A stretch of DNA of 64,000 nucleotides from Planctomycetota bacterium (GCA_029260735.1 JAJDCR010000140.1:1-64000); one strand, 5' to 3'. Positions 37,573 to 46,927 are shown, numbered from the stretch's first letter. Numbers and translations: made by a program. The notes: generated by a model not told the origin, from the sequence alone.

Positions 37573-40500
37573 ATGAAACAGCCTTCCGAAAAAAAACTCA
37601 AGCAAGCATACAACTACTATGCCCGAAAACATGACTGGGTACGGGCTTTAAATGCAGTGAAAAAACTGTTAGAGCGAGAAGAGACCGCTTCGCTTTATGC
37701 GAAGAAGGGGATGGTTTTTTTGAAGCTAGAGAAAAATGAGAAAGCTCGGAAGTCTTTTGAGAAAGCTTTAGAATTAGATCCCCAGCAACCTAAAGCCCAG
37801 AAAATTTTGGAAAAAATGGGGCCTTCCAAAGAGAAAGGCTTGTCTTCTTCGTCCTCTTTATCCTCTTTATCTAAAGAGGGAGAGCTCTTTAATCCCGCAG
37901 ATGCCACTTGCATATTAGACTACCAAGACGAAGAGGATATGATTTTTACCGAAGAGAGGAAAGACTCTCCGGCAGAGTTTCTAGAACCTCTCTCTTCTCC
38001 TAGGGACGAGACTATTTTAGAAAGCGATGAAAAAACCACCGCCACTCTCCTGGTAGGCCCTTCTACTGGCCAAACTATTTTAGAATCATCGGACGAAAAT
38101 GATAGCAACGAAGAGGACAGTGAGAATTTTAGCAAAGATAATACCGTTGATTTGCTCTTGTCTCTTCCTGTTAAACGAAAAAAAATCCAAGCAGACGAGA
38201 CCTTTGCTCGCTATAAGATTATCCAAGAGATCGGGCGAGGGGGCATGGGACAGGTTTATAAAGTCTATGACCCAAACTTAGAAAGAGAAGTCGCTTTAAA
38301 ATTACTCCTGGATGGAGGAGCTGGTCGTCCCGAAAAAATTCAGCGTTTCTTACGAGAAGCCAAGGCAACAGCCAAACTCCATCATGTCAATATAGTTTCT
38401 GTTCACGATATTGGTAATTTTGATGAACGCAATTTTTTTACGATGGACTTTATCAACGGCCCTTCTTTGAGCCAAGTCTTAAGTAAAGAAAAGCCTTCTT
38501 TTTCTAAAATCGTCGCTCTTATGATTAAAATTAGCCAAGCGGTCGACTACGCTCATACCCAAGGAATTGTTCATCGAGATTTGAAACCTGCGAACATTAT
38601 GCTGGATAAAAACCGAGAGCCCAAAATTATGGACTTCGGCTTAGCCAAGCTCATGCACGATGATGACGGTCTTAGTCAGACAGGGGAGAGGATGGGAACT
38701 CCTGCCTATATGTCACCCGAGCAAGCCAATGGTAGCCCCAATATCGATCACCGCACAGATGTTTATGCTTTGGGAATTATTCTATACGAAGCGTGCACAG
38801 GACAAACTCCTTTTTCAGGAGAAACTTATTTAAAGATTCTCCACCGTATTTTTAATGAAGAACCGACTCCTCCCCACCACATAAACCCCCAAGTGCCTTT
38901 AGAGCTAGAAGCTATCATTCTCAAAGCGATAGAAAAAGACCCCCTCCGTCGTTACCCCACAGCAGCAATTTTAGCCCAAGACCTTGAAAATTTTCAAGAG
39001 AACCGTCCTATTATCGCTCGTCCTGCGACTGCCTTTACCCATTTTCGTAAATTTATTAGTCGGCATAAGAGGTGGGCTCTTTCTATCGCTTTGATTCTTT
39101 TCTCTATTGTGGCCGGAGGGATTTTTTCTTTTGTTCAGTGGCGTGTAGCAGAAGATTTAAGAGAGCTTGCCCAAGAAGCTGAACAAAAATCTCATCAACA
39201 AGCAAAGCGTTTTGCTCATGAGAGAATGGAAGCGATGCTGAAGCTGGGAAAAATATCCTTAGCGAAAGCGAAAGAAGCTGCCCGAAGAAAAGAGTGGAGA
39301 AAATGCGGAGCTCTTTCGGGAGCGGCTTGGGATTTTCTAAATGACCTCAAAGAGGCCCGAGCGAAAAAACTCATCGAAGAGGCCCAAGGACTGATCCAAG
39401 TTTCTCTGAAAGGAGATGGAATGCTTTGGGAAACAGAGCCTTTCGGAGAGAACTCGCAGTGCCTCGGATTTACTCCCGATGGCAAATCTCTAGCTGTTGG
39501 TTTAAAAAACGGAGATATCGGCTTTTGGAATCCCAAAAATGGATATTTTAACTTTTATTTGCCCGGACACAAAGAAGCCGTTTTAGATTTTTCTTTCTCT
39601 GCTGATGGAAAGTACTTAGCTTCTGCTTCGGAAGACAAAACAGTAAGAGTACAAAGCTTGAGCACTCCTAAAGAAAGAGAAGATCTTATTTTTAGCGAAC
39701 ACACGAGCCGGGTAACCTCTGTCGTTTTTCATCCGTCAAAAAAAATAATTGCTTCCCTTTCCCTAGATCGGGACATTCTTCTTTGGAATGCCGAAAATGG
39801 GCAAATTTTGCAGCGATTCTCAGGCCATCAATCGGTGGTCAACGCCTTGGCTTTTCATCCTCATGGGCATACTCTGGCCTCTGTTTCTCTAGACAAGAGT
39901 ATACGGCTTTGGGATGTCCAAACAGGTCAACTACTCAAAGATTGGCAGGGGGAAGCTTCTTTGAGTAGTGTAAGTTTTAGCTCCGATGGGAAAAAATTAG
40001 CTTGGGCCAGTGGAAGCGGAAAAATTTTTCTAGGAGATGATCATCTGAAAAAGTCTCCTCTTGAGTGGCAAGCCCATTTAGATTATATCAGCATGATTTC
40101 TTTTACTCCAAACAGCCAATCTCTAGTTTCTGCTTCCTCGGACAAGAGCATACGCTTTTGGAGCCTAAAAGGAGAAATGATTTCGTCAAAACTTCAAGCA
40201 AGGGAATCGGTTAAGTCTTTTGCTTTTTCTTCTAAGAAAGGAGTAGTGGCCTTACTTGCGAGTGATAACTCCATCCAGGTCTGGGACATAACGGATTCAA
40301 ATACTTCTGGACGGAGAGGAAAAATTTCTGGTCATACCCAAGCCATTACTAACTTAGTTTTCCAGGCCCAAGGAGAAATCTTAGCCTCTCTTGGCTTTGA
40401 CCAACAAGTTTTTTTATGGGATGTCGAAAATGGAGAAAGAGTTTTTTTGACAAAAAAACTTTCTCGTACTATGGGAATTATAGGACTCGCGGATGGTTCT

Positions 40501-42303
40501 TTCCTTTACAGCACAACAGAAAAAAAACTCAAAAGCTGGAACCCTCAAAAGAAGCAAGAAAAAAACATTCTGACTTTGCCAGATAAATCCTATGATATAG
40601 CTATAGCTCCCCGCTCTGGTCTTTTAGCAACGACAGGCCATGACCGGAAAATTTACCTCTTCGAAATAGAAAGCCCAGAAGGAAAAAACAAAGCTATTTT
40701 AGAAGGACATCGAGGCAAAGTAAGCAAACTAGCCTTTAGTCCCGATGAGAGTTTATTGGCTTCCGCTTCTTTTGACCGAACCATTCGTCTTTGGAAACTA
40801 GACTCTCTTGAAAAAGTAGCCGCTAAAGTAATAGTTCTAGAAGGACATAGTGGGCCCGTAACAGGTTTAGCATTCCATCCTTCAGAAAACATTCTCTTCT
40901 CTTGTTCTCAAGACCAAACCATTCGAATATGGGACACAAAGAAAGGTACCGAGAAAGGACTACTTCTAGAACAAGCTTCGGTCCTATCATTGGCGATAGA
41001 CCCTACCGGAGATTGGCTCGCTTCGGGAAGTTCTCAAGTGCAACTCTGGGATTTAAAGACCCAACAAAAAAGCATGGCTTTCTCTGGACACTCAAAACCC
41101 GTAACAGCTCTAGCTTTCCATCCTAGTGAGCCTCTCTTAGCTTCTGGCTCCCAGGACCAAACCGTCCGTCTATGGAAACTAGGATTAACCCAAGAAGAAA
41201 AAAACATCTCCGACTCTCAGTCCGCTGTCTTTATTGACTTTCATCCCCAAGAGAATAGCCTCGTTTCTGTAGACCAAGAACAGCAAGTTCAACTTTGGGA
41301 TATAAAATCCAAAAAACTTACGGCCACTCTCCCTTCGGCCAGTGACCGTTTATGGGCTGTTCGCTATAGTCCCGATGGCAAGACCATTGCAGCTGCAGGA
41401 AGTAAAGCTCTTTATCTATGGAGTAATATAACAAAAACCCCAGCAAGTCAGCCCCTATCTTTAAAAGGCCATAGCAATCTTATTTGGGACATCGCCTTCA
41501 GCCCAGACGGAAAAAAAATTGCCTCCGCTTCCCGAGATAAAACCGTTGTCATTTGGGACATAGCAAGCCAAAAAAATCTCCGTCGCTTAGAGAATCATAC
41601 CGATAACGTTTGGTGCGTAGCCTTTCACCCCCAAGGAAAAATTTTGGCGACAGGCTCACGCGATAACAGTATTCGATTATGGAACACAGAAAGTGGACAA
41701 GAACTAGCTAAGTTTATTGCCCACCAAGACAGTGTTTATAAAATTGCCTTTCATCCTCAAGGAAGAATTCTCGCTTCTTGCTCCCGAGACCAAACGATAG
41801 TTCTATGGGATATTCAAACCCACGAAAAACTCCAGACTCTTCGAGGGCACCAAAGCTACGTCACGGCTATTGCTTTTCATCCCCAAGGTGATCTTCTTGT
41901 CTCCGCCGCCAATGACCAAGATATCATTCTCTGGGATATCCAAACGGGCTTAGAATTACAAAGACTCTCTAGCCACCACGAAAAAACAACCGCCCTCGCC
42001 TTCCATTCTCAAGGAAACCTCCTCGCCTCGGCCGGAGGAGAAAAAGGAATCCGACTTTGGAGCATTCACCACTCCCCTAAATCGACGACAAATTTCATTC
42101 CTCACTGGATGCGCCTAGGACTACCCAAGAAAGACTGGAAACACCCCTCCTCCTACAACTTTCGCCATGACATTTCTGGAGCGGCCATTGAGTACCTTCT
42201 CCCCCAATACCCTCGCCGCTTCACCCAAACTCTCTTTGGCTATAAGGTACTGGAAACTTTAGACACCGAGAAATACACCTTGCCTCACCGTTTGTGGGAC
42301 TGA
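37573..42303 (+). CDS. Ser/Thr protein kinase with TPR, membrane helix and about 20 WD40 repeats
   Basis: I place the start at ATG 37573 (1576 residues). The longer frame from 37504 begins inside the terminal repeat of a MITE-like element. A TPR-like region (about 5-90) and an acidic Ser-rich linker precede a canonical kinase domain (about 212-478). Its GRGGMGQVY loop, ALKLL Lys, HRDLKPAN, DFGLA and GTPAYMSPEQ are all intact, in contrast to the two kinase-like genes at 1-3969. A membrane helix lies near 500-522 and a coiled segment to about 620. WD40 repeats then run from about 630 to 1500 (SASEDKT, LWDVQTG, SASRDKT and similar), about twenty repeats, enough for two or three propellers. They are presumably extracytoplasmic and sense or recruit partners; that role is inferred. 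Confidence 0.9.
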   Translation: MKQPSEKKLKQAYNYYARKHDWVRALNAVKKLLEREETASLYAKKGMVFLKLEKNEKARKSFEKALELDPQQPKAQKILEKMGPSKEKGLSSSSSLSSLSKEGELFNPADATCILDYQDEEDMIFTEERKDSPAEFLEPLSSPRDETILESDEKTTATLLVGPSTGQTILESSDENDSNEEDSENFSKDNTVDLLLSLPVKRKKIQADETFARYKIIQEIGRGGMGQVYKVYDPNLEREVALKLLLDGGAGRPEKIQRFLREAKATAKLHHVNIVSVHDIGNFDERNFFTMDFINGPSLSQVLSKEKPSFSKIVALMIKISQAVDYAHTQGIVHRDLKPANIMLDKNREPKIMDFGLAKLMHDDDGLSQTGERMGTPAYMSPEQANGSPNIDHRTDVYALGIILYEACTGQTPFSGETYLKILHRIFNEEPTPPHHINPQVPLELEAIILKAIEKDPLRRYPTAAILAQDLENFQENRPIIARPATAFTHFRKFISRHKRWALSIALILFSIVAGGIFSFVQWRVAEDLRELAQEAEQKSHQQAKRFAHERMEAMLKLGKISLAKAKEAARRKEWRKCGALSGAAWDFLNDLKEARAKKLIEEAQGLIQVSLKGDGMLWETEPFGENSQCLGFTPDGKSLAVGLKNGDIGFWNPKNGYFNFYLPGHKEAVLDFSFSADGKYLASASEDKTVRVQSLSTPKEREDLIFSEHTSRVTSVVFHPSKKIIASLSLDRDILLWNAENGQILQRFSGHQSVVNALAFHPHGHTLASVSLDKSIRLWDVQTGQLLKDWQGEASLSSVSFSSDGKKLAWASGSGKIFLGDDHLKKSPLEWQAHLDYISMISFTPNSQSLVSASSDKSIRFWSLKGEMISSKLQARESVKSFAFSSKKGVVALLASDNSIQVWDITDSNTSGRRGKISGHTQAITNLVFQAQGEILASLGFDQQVFLWDVENGERVFLTKKLSRTMGIIGLADGSFLYSTTEKKLKSWNPQKKQEKNILTLPDKSYDIAIAPRSGLLATTGHDRKIYLFEIESPEGKNKAILEGHRGKVSKLAFSPDESLLASASFDRTIRLWKLDSLEKVAAKVIVLEGHSGPVTGLAFHPSENILFSCSQDQTIRIWDTKKGTEKGLLLEQASVLSLAIDPTGDWLASGSSQVQLWDLKTQQKSMAFSGHSKPVTALAFHPSEPLLASGSQDQTVRLWKLGLTQEEKNISDSQSAVFIDFHPQENSLVSVDQEQQVQLWDIKSKKLTATLPSASDRLWAVRYSPDGKTIAAAGSKALYLWSNITKTPASQPLSLKGHSNLIWDIAFSPDGKKIASASRDKTVVIWDIASQKNLRRLENHTDNVWCVAFHPQGKILATGSRDNSIRLWNTESGQELAKFIAHQDSVYKIAFHPQGRILASCSRDQTIVLWDIQTHEKLQTLRGHQSYVTAIAFHPQGDLLVSAANDQDIILWDIQTGLELQRLSSHHEKTTALAFHSQGNLLASAGGEKGIRLWSIHHSPKSTTNFIPHWMRLGLPKKDWKHPSSYNFRHDISGAAIEYLLPQYPRRFTQTLFGYKVLETLDTEKYTLPHRLWD

Positions 42304-42636
42304 GAAAGCCAAACTCCTCCTAATAAGAAGCGTTATTTTTCTAGGCGTTACTTGGGAAGATAAGATTCCAAGTAACTTCAACAATTGTTTTGCAAATTAA
42401 TTCAGATTCTGTCCATAGTACACATGCGCTAGTATCGGTATCCCCCGTATGAATTTTGTCTACCATTTCGATCTTTGCGTCTTTGCGTGAAACTCTTTTC
42501 TTCTTTCCATTTTCTTTTACGACCTTCGGGTGAGCAACAAGTCACAAAAATTATGTGTATAAAAGTAAGGGTTGAAACCCATGGCTGTAACATATTGCCG
42601 CTTCGCGGCACAGAAAAAAGCAAAGGAAAGAAAAAG
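42304..42636. other. Gene-free interval with repeat remnants
   Basis: No gene is supported here. The interval contains TTTGCGTCTTTGCGTGA (42474-42490), which resembles a short repeat I recall from intergenic DNA of other bacteria, a small GCCGC/GCGGC hairpin near 42597-42609, and a GGGTTGAAACCC palindrome near 42570. Part of it is open in frame with the next gene, but it lacks a ribosome site and protein-like composition. It ends with AAAGGA (42622-42627), the ribosome site of that gene. Confidence 0.55.
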
Positions 42637-43203
42637 ATGTCATTTTGCGTTGGCCATACCCTCGTCGCTATTTCTATCTATAATCTTACAGAAAAACCCT
42701 CATCAAGTACAACTACTCATGAAAAAAAATATTGGCTGTGTTGGCTAGTATTTGTCGCTTCGGCGCCAGATATGGATTACATTATAAACTTTCCCAACTA
42801 CTCTGTGCGCTATACCCATTCCATATTTGCTTCTCTATTAATTCCCTCACTCAGCATCATTATGCTTAAGTTTTTAAAATACCAAGGAGAACTCTTCTTC
42901 AGACGTTCTTTGCAAGTCCTGTTAGTTGGTTTGTCTCACTTAGCTTTAGATTTGTTGGTAGGAGTTAAACCGTTGCCACTTTTTTGGTTATTTACCAACG
43001 ACGTATTCTTATTACCCTTTGGTATTTTGCCTAGTGCAGGGAAATTAAGTTTTTATAACTACTACTTTTACCGTAACCTTTTTATTGAAATGGGTGCTCT
43101 AGCTCCCCTATGCTATTTAAGTTACCGTAGAAAAAACGCCCTATTTTGGATTGTGACCAGCCTATTTTTTATGATTCTAGCGTATCAGTTAGGGAGAGCA
43201 TGA
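42637..43203 (+). CDS. YdjM-like membrane protein, putative metal-dependent hydrolase
   Basis: I use the ATG at 42637 (188 residues) because AAAGGA lies nine nt upstream. The 54 codons before it in frame are repeat-like DNA. The protein has about four hydrophobic segments. It carries the polar residues of the YdjM/DUF457 group: GHTLVA near the N-terminus, SAPDMDYI, RYTHSIF, and HLALDLL with an H-x3-D pattern. Family members are predicted membrane-bound metal-dependent hydrolases; the substrate is unknown. A 14-bp hairpin (43219-43260), part of repeat copy C, follows the stop and may end transcription. Confidence 0.75.
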   Translation: MSFCVGHTLVAISIYNLTEKPSSSTTTHEKKYWLCWLVFVASAPDMDYIINFPNYSVRYTHSIFASLLIPSLSIIMLKFLKYQGELFFRRSLQVLLVGLSHLALDLLVGVKPLPLFWLFTNDVFLLPFGILPSAGKLSFYNYYFYRNLFIEMGALAPLCYLSYRRKNALFWIVTSLFFMILAYQLGRA

Positions 43204-43218
43204 GGGGGATTTTGTTCC

Positions 43219-43323
43219 CTAGCCATTAAAAAGCCGAAGATTAGGTTTTTTAATGGCTAGGTTTTAGCAGGCGTAACGGAAAACCACGAGGGTCCTTGCG
43301 GACGGCCTTCGTAGTTGTCCCTA
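43219..43323. repeat. Dispersed palindromic repeat, copy C (long form)
   Basis: A 14-bp hairpin (CTAGCCATTAAAAA at 43219-43232 with 43247-43260) is followed by the family core (43271-43323) ending GTTGTCCCTAC. The order matches copy B. With copy D it forms an inverted pair around an 88-nt spacer, like copies A and B. The rest of the interval 43204-43672 holds copy D, a terminator and no supported gene. Confidence 0.85.
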
Positions 43324-43411
43324 CATACATTGCAGGAACGAATTCAAATAAATTAATTGATTAATACCAGCCGTACAGCCTACAAGTTATTTTCTATCGC
43401 GTAGTCATCCT

Positions 43412-43466
43412 GTAGGGACAACTACGAGGGCCGCCTGCAAAGGCCCTCGTGGTTGTCCGTTACGCC
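43412..43466. repeat. Dispersed palindromic repeat, copy D
   Basis: It begins GTAGGGACAACTACGAGGG and ends GGTTGTCCGTTACGCC, inverse to copy C. The arms pair around a short loop. Confidence 0.85.
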
Positions 43467-43638
43467 TGCTAAAATACGAGAGATTTTGGGACTGTTTTTT
43501 ATAAAACCAAAGTTACGGAATTTTCTTTATCAAGTGCTTACGAGCAAGGTTTTTTTTAGTTGTCCGCGGGAGTATGGTGATATAGATTTTCTCTATAAAA
43601 TCTGGCGAGGTATTATTTTCGGTGGGATTCTCTTAAAG

Positions 43639-43665
43639 AAGGGGGAGATGAATCCCCCTTTTTTT
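43639..43665. terminator. Terminator hairpin beside the GATase/OB-fold gene
   Basis: An 8-bp stem AAGGGGGA/TCCCCCTT with a 6-nt loop is followed by seven T residues on the plus strand. It begins eight nt beyond the stop of the minus-strand gene at 43673. The T-run favours plus-strand termination; it probably serves both directions. Confidence 0.65.
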
Positions 43666-43672
43666 CAAACAG

Positions 43673-45223
43673 CTACTTCTTCACAATATCAGAAACGGAC
43701 TTTATGCCTTTTTGTCCCATATAGCTACCAACGCTACCAGAGATAAGGACTTTGGTCCCTACAATACTAGGATTGAGACGGGGGCTATAGGTGTCACGTA
43801 AATGCGAAGGTATTTTGATCGAGATGGTTTTGTCTAGTTGATTTTCGTCAGCTAGTTGCAAACCAAATTCTTTGTTAAGTTCGGCCGAGATAATCCCAAC
43901 AACTTTTACGTTTTGGGCATTGGCTTTGGTTAAAAAATCAGATACGCTGATTTCTCCGCCAATAGGACCACTACCACCTTTAGCAAAAGGAGCACCGTAA
44001 GAGCCCTTAGCAAAAGTATCGGTATTCCAAGGATCATAGCTACCACTAGGTTGGGTCCAAGGTTTACCGTTGTCTGGGTCAGTCATCTCCGTTGTCGCCA
44101 TTGGCTCAGGAGTGACCTCGCCAGCAGGATGTTCTGCACTGCCAAAACCGACGTAAGATTCGGGAGTAGATAACCACTTGATAATGCTCAAAGAAATTAC
44201 GTTGGCAGTGCCTTTGCTTTTCCAGCCGGGATGAGTTTTTTTACGGCTCCCGCTATCTTCTCTTTCATAGCGAGGAGAGCTATCTTCAATAGGAGAAGAG
44301 TCGCCAATAAAGGCCGCTTTACCGTTACTTGGTTTAGAAATCGCAACAAAAGGTCCTTCATTGCGACCACCAAAATAAAGTCCTTTATCTGTCGCATGTC
44401 CCCATTTTTTAACCGGGTCATTTGATCCTAGATAAACGATACCTTTTGCCATTTTATAATCGGTAATGGCAACCGTACCACCAGCAGCGATCAAGAGAGG
44501 CTTAACTCCTAAAGTTAGCCCCTCGGATTCTTCCGGAGCTACGATATCTGTCACACCTGATTTGCAATCGATGGCGTTAAAACGAAATCGAACCCCGAAG
44601 TTTTCTGCCAACCAACCTAAATAAGGGCTTTTGGGATTTCGAAGGTCGCCATAGATGCCTTGTAAATTATACTTAGCTAGATCAGATCGATTATAGCCAT
44701 TGAATACTTCTGTCGAATCCCAGGTGTTCAGGTTGCGGTCAGCATTGTAATGATCGGAAATAAAAAATATTCCTTTGCCTGAATCGACAAATTTCTTGAG
44801 AGCTTCCTGTTCTGCTAGGGTAAACGGTCGATTTGTTTCTGATAAAACAAAAACATTTGCGTGTTTAATGGCTTCATAGGTAATAATGGCTTCATTTTTA
44901 TCGATGTTCTCTGTTTTGCGATCATCAAAAAAACGTATAATTCCATCATTATTTTTGTCAACACCCCTATATTCTCTAACAGTGTAACCCGCTTTTGCCA
45001 AGTCATCAGCAAAATCAGAGAAACCACCATCTATAACCCAGTCACTATTACCTGTTGTTCCTCCATGAGAAACATCGAATAAAATAAGTTTGCCGTTATC
45101 ATTATCAGGAGAGGGTTTTTTCTCGGGGACTTGGTTATTCCATTGGTATGGTTCACTACTCTGGGCAAAGCCAAACGTTGAAAAAAGAATAATGGTAACT
45201 AAAACAAAAATTTGCATTTTCAT
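43673..45223 (-). CDS. Secreted protein with GATase-like N-terminal domain and OB-fold C-terminal domain
   Basis: I start at ATG 45223 (516 residues), where AAGGACC lies seven nt upstream and a signal peptide (ending FGFAQ) begins. The 32 codons further upstream in frame overlap the promoter. Residues about 45-330 look like a class I glutamine-amidotransferase/ThuA-like fold: LILFDVSHGG, a linear series of strands, VLSETNRPFT and GIFFISDHYNAD. The last 100 residues resemble OB-fold domains of secreted nucleases (VSDFLTKANAQNVKVVG, then VLISGSVGSYMG). I do not recognise a defined enzyme. The promoter TTGAAT-N17-CATAAT and a TTGCATGCAA palindrome suggest joint control with the divergent porin gene. 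Confidence 0.65.
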   Translation of the reverse strand: MKMQIFVLVTIILFSTFGFAQSSEPYQWNNQVPEKKPSPDNDNGKLILFDVSHGGTTGNSDWVIDGGFSDFADDLAKAGYTVREYRGVDKNNDGIIRFFDDRKTENIDKNEAIITYEAIKHANVFVLSETNRPFTLAEQEALKKFVDSGKGIFFISDHYNADRNLNTWDSTEVFNGYNRSDLAKYNLQGIYGDLRNPKSPYLGWLAENFGVRFRFNAIDCKSGVTDIVAPEESEGLTLGVKPLLIAAGGTVAITDYKMAKGIVYLGSNDPVKKWGHATDKGLYFGGRNEGPFVAISKPSNGKAAFIGDSSPIEDSSPRYEREDSGSRKKTHPGWKSKGTANVISLSIIKWLSTPESYVGFGSAEHPAGEVTPEPMATTEMTDPDNGKPWTQPSGSYDPWNTDTFAKGSYGAPFAKGGSGPIGGEISVSDFLTKANAQNVKVVGIISAELNKEFGLQLADENQLDKTISIKIPSHLRDTYSPRLNPSIVGTKVLISGSVGSYMGQKGIKSVSDIVKK

Positions 45224-45246
45224 AATCGGGTCCTTAATCAGAATTG

Positions 45247-45256
45247 TTGCATGCAA
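45247..45256. promoter_or_regulatory. Palindrome TTGCATGCAA in the leader of the secreted GATase/OB gene
   Basis: This perfect 10-bp palindrome lies about 10 nt downstream of the predicted transcription start of the minus-strand gene. It shares the GCATGC core with a palindrome at the start site of the divergent porin gene. Confidence 0.45.
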
Positions 45257-45272
45257 TCTATCGCAAAATTCT

Positions 45273-45301
45273 ATTATGCCATTTTTCCTACCCAGATTCA
45301 A
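45273..45301 (-). promoter_or_regulatory. Sigma70-like promoter of the secreted GATase/OB gene
   Basis: On the minus strand TTGAAT (45301-45296), a 17-nt spacer and CATAAT (45278-45273) lie 50 nt upstream of the ATG at 45223. Confidence 0.6.
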
Positions 45302-45359
45302 CTTACTTTTGATAAACAAAGATTGTTAATATATTTTTTTATTTTCTTTCTTCTTATAG

Positions 45360-45388
45360 TTGACAAAAAGGAATTGTAAAAATATAAT
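45360..45388 (+). promoter_or_regulatory. Consensus sigma70 promoter of the porin gene
   Basis: TTGACA (45360-45365), exactly 17 nt, and TATAAT (45383-45388) match the consensus completely. The predicted leader is about 95 nt. This should be one of the strongest promoters in the window, as suits an abundant porin. Confidence 0.85.
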
Positions 45389-45397
45389 CGCATGCGA
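45388..45397. promoter_or_regulatory. Palindrome TCGCATGCGA at the porin transcription start
   Basis: This perfect 10-bp palindrome overlaps the end of the -10 box and the likely start point. Together with TTGCATGCAA at 45247-45256 it suggests a shared repressor for the two divergent genes. Confidence 0.5.
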
Positions 45398-45490
45398 ATG
45401 TCTTATTATGTTGTCATACAAACTCATAAATAAGATAAGAGTGGTGTAAGGTCGTTAATTTGAGCTCTTAACTATAAGGAAGTATAAACT

Positions 45491-46903
45491 ATGAGACAAA
45501 CTCTGTTTTTTCTCTTAATCCTTTCAATATCGCTTCCCTGCTTTGTTTTAGCACAAGATACAAAGCTAAACAACGATCAGGAAAAGCGTTTGCAACTATT
45601 GGAAGACTTGGTAAAGCAACAACAAAATAGAATCGATGAACTGGAAGATCAACTGGGAGAAAGCGAAGAAAGCACCCGCGAGTATACCGAAAAACTAGTT
45701 AAGGAATATTTGAGCCAAGAAAGTATCCAAGAAGATTTTGGAGTTTCAGCTGGCTATGATAGAGGTTTCTTCATTCGTAGCGCAGATGGAAATTTTGAAC
45801 TCAAAATGACAGGCTACATTCAATTTGGTGTAGGTTTTTTTGAAAACGATACCAAAGATAACAATAGTTTTTTTGTCAATGGTATGTTCTTAACTTTTGA
45901 TATGTTTTTCTATCAGCAATGGTGGGTTCGCCTTCAATTCGACTTAGTCGGAGTTTTTGGAGGAAATGATGGATTTTTCCAGAATGGCAATAAATTTGAA
46001 CCCGAAGTGCGCGATGCTTTCATTCAGTACACTGGAATCCCTGAATTTAACGTCCGAGCTGGAAATACCCATGTGCCTTTTACCATAGAAGGGCAATACG
46101 GACAGCATCAGCGTTTTTCAATTTTCGCGGAGCCTTTTATTCTCTCTTGGGGTCATGGGCGCGATCCTGGTTTTATGCTTTTAGGAACCATGCGCGATGT
46201 TTTAGAGTATAAACTAAGTGTTCACAACGGAGAAGGCCAAGCTAAAATCAATCAAACGGATCAATTTCTTTTTGCTGGTCAAATGCGTTTTTTCTACTTA
46301 AAGAAAAGCGTCAACAACAAAAGCTTTCTTCACGCTGGTTTTCTCCGTGCTAACGACAATAACTTAAAAGAAAATGGAGCTTTTGGATCGGCTTCGATTA
46401 AAACTCCTTGGGGACGACGACTCTTTGGAGATGCCAACGTCGCCAACGACGATGGTGCCCAAGGTTGGAGAACCGCTTTTGATGTAGGAGGTACCTACCG
46501 AGTTGGCCCTTGGCGCATTGAAGGTGAGTACATGTATTCAGAGTGGGAACGATCTCAAGCTGCCGGCCTACGCAGACTTTATGGGCACGGTGGTTACCTA
46601 GGGGTTGCCTACAAACATAACTTGACCGGAGAAGACGATGGCTCTGGCTTAATTGGTTTGGTTAAGTTCTCTTACACTGACCTAGATGACTCTAACGGTG
46701 GAGGAGCTACCCAGGGAATCGAAGGCCAAACTGTATTAGTTTACACAGCAGGTTTAGGCTATGCTTTTAATCGCCACATCGCCATTAATACAAACTGGAT
46801 TCTTGTTGACACGGATCGTTCTGACGTGAACAGTCCTAAAAATGATAACGGAGTTGATGGTACCGAGCAAGGATGGTTTGTCCAAGTTACCGCTATATGG
46901 TAA
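45491..46903 (+). CDS. Outer-membrane porin of the phosphate-selective O/P type
   Basis: This 470-residue protein has a signal peptide (1-22, ending VLAQ). A trimeric coiled-coil-like N-terminal segment follows (about 28-80, heptads rich in Leu/Gln/Glu), then a beta-barrel with alternating strands from about 95 to the end. The stretches GYIQFGVGFF, RDAFIQYTGIPEFNVRAGN and PFTIEGQYGQ match porin O/P proteins, and the chain ends VQVTAIW with a terminal aromatic residue as in barrel proteins. Anion or phosphate selectivity is known for OprP/OprO only; here the solute is open. It has a full-consensus promoter and a 25-bp terminator stem, and is probably abundant. Confidence 0.88.
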   Translation: MRQTLFFLLILSISLPCFVLAQDTKLNNDQEKRLQLLEDLVKQQQNRIDELEDQLGESEESTREYTEKLVKEYLSQESIQEDFGVSAGYDRGFFIRSADGNFELKMTGYIQFGVGFFENDTKDNNSFFVNGMFLTFDMFFYQQWWVRLQFDLVGVFGGNDGFFQNGNKFEPEVRDAFIQYTGIPEFNVRAGNTHVPFTIEGQYGQHQRFSIFAEPFILSWGHGRDPGFMLLGTMRDVLEYKLSVHNGEGQAKINQTDQFLFAGQMRFFYLKKSVNNKSFLHAGFLRANDNNLKENGAFGSASIKTPWGRRLFGDANVANDDGAQGWRTAFDVGGTYRVGPWRIEGEYMYSEWERSQAAGLRRLYGHGGYLGVAYKHNLTGEDDGSGLIGLVKFSYTDLDDSNGGGATQGIEGQTVLVYTAGLGYAFNRHIAINTNWILVDTDRSDVNSPKNDNGVDGTEQGWFVQVTAIW

Positions 46904-46927
46904 GAAAAATCACCTAACTTGACTACT

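Noticed and set aside
42475..42636. Upstream extension of the YdjM-like gene
   Set aside because: It reads through repeat remnants and lacks a ribosome site; AAAGGA precedes the ATG at 42637.
43453..43746. 97-codon plus-strand frame
   Set aside because: It begins in repeat copy D, crosses a terminator and runs into the 3' end of the convergent gene; no ribosome site.
45224..45319. Upstream extension of the secreted GATase/OB gene
   Set aside because: It overlaps the promoter and the GCATGC palindrome, and the signal peptide begins at 45223.
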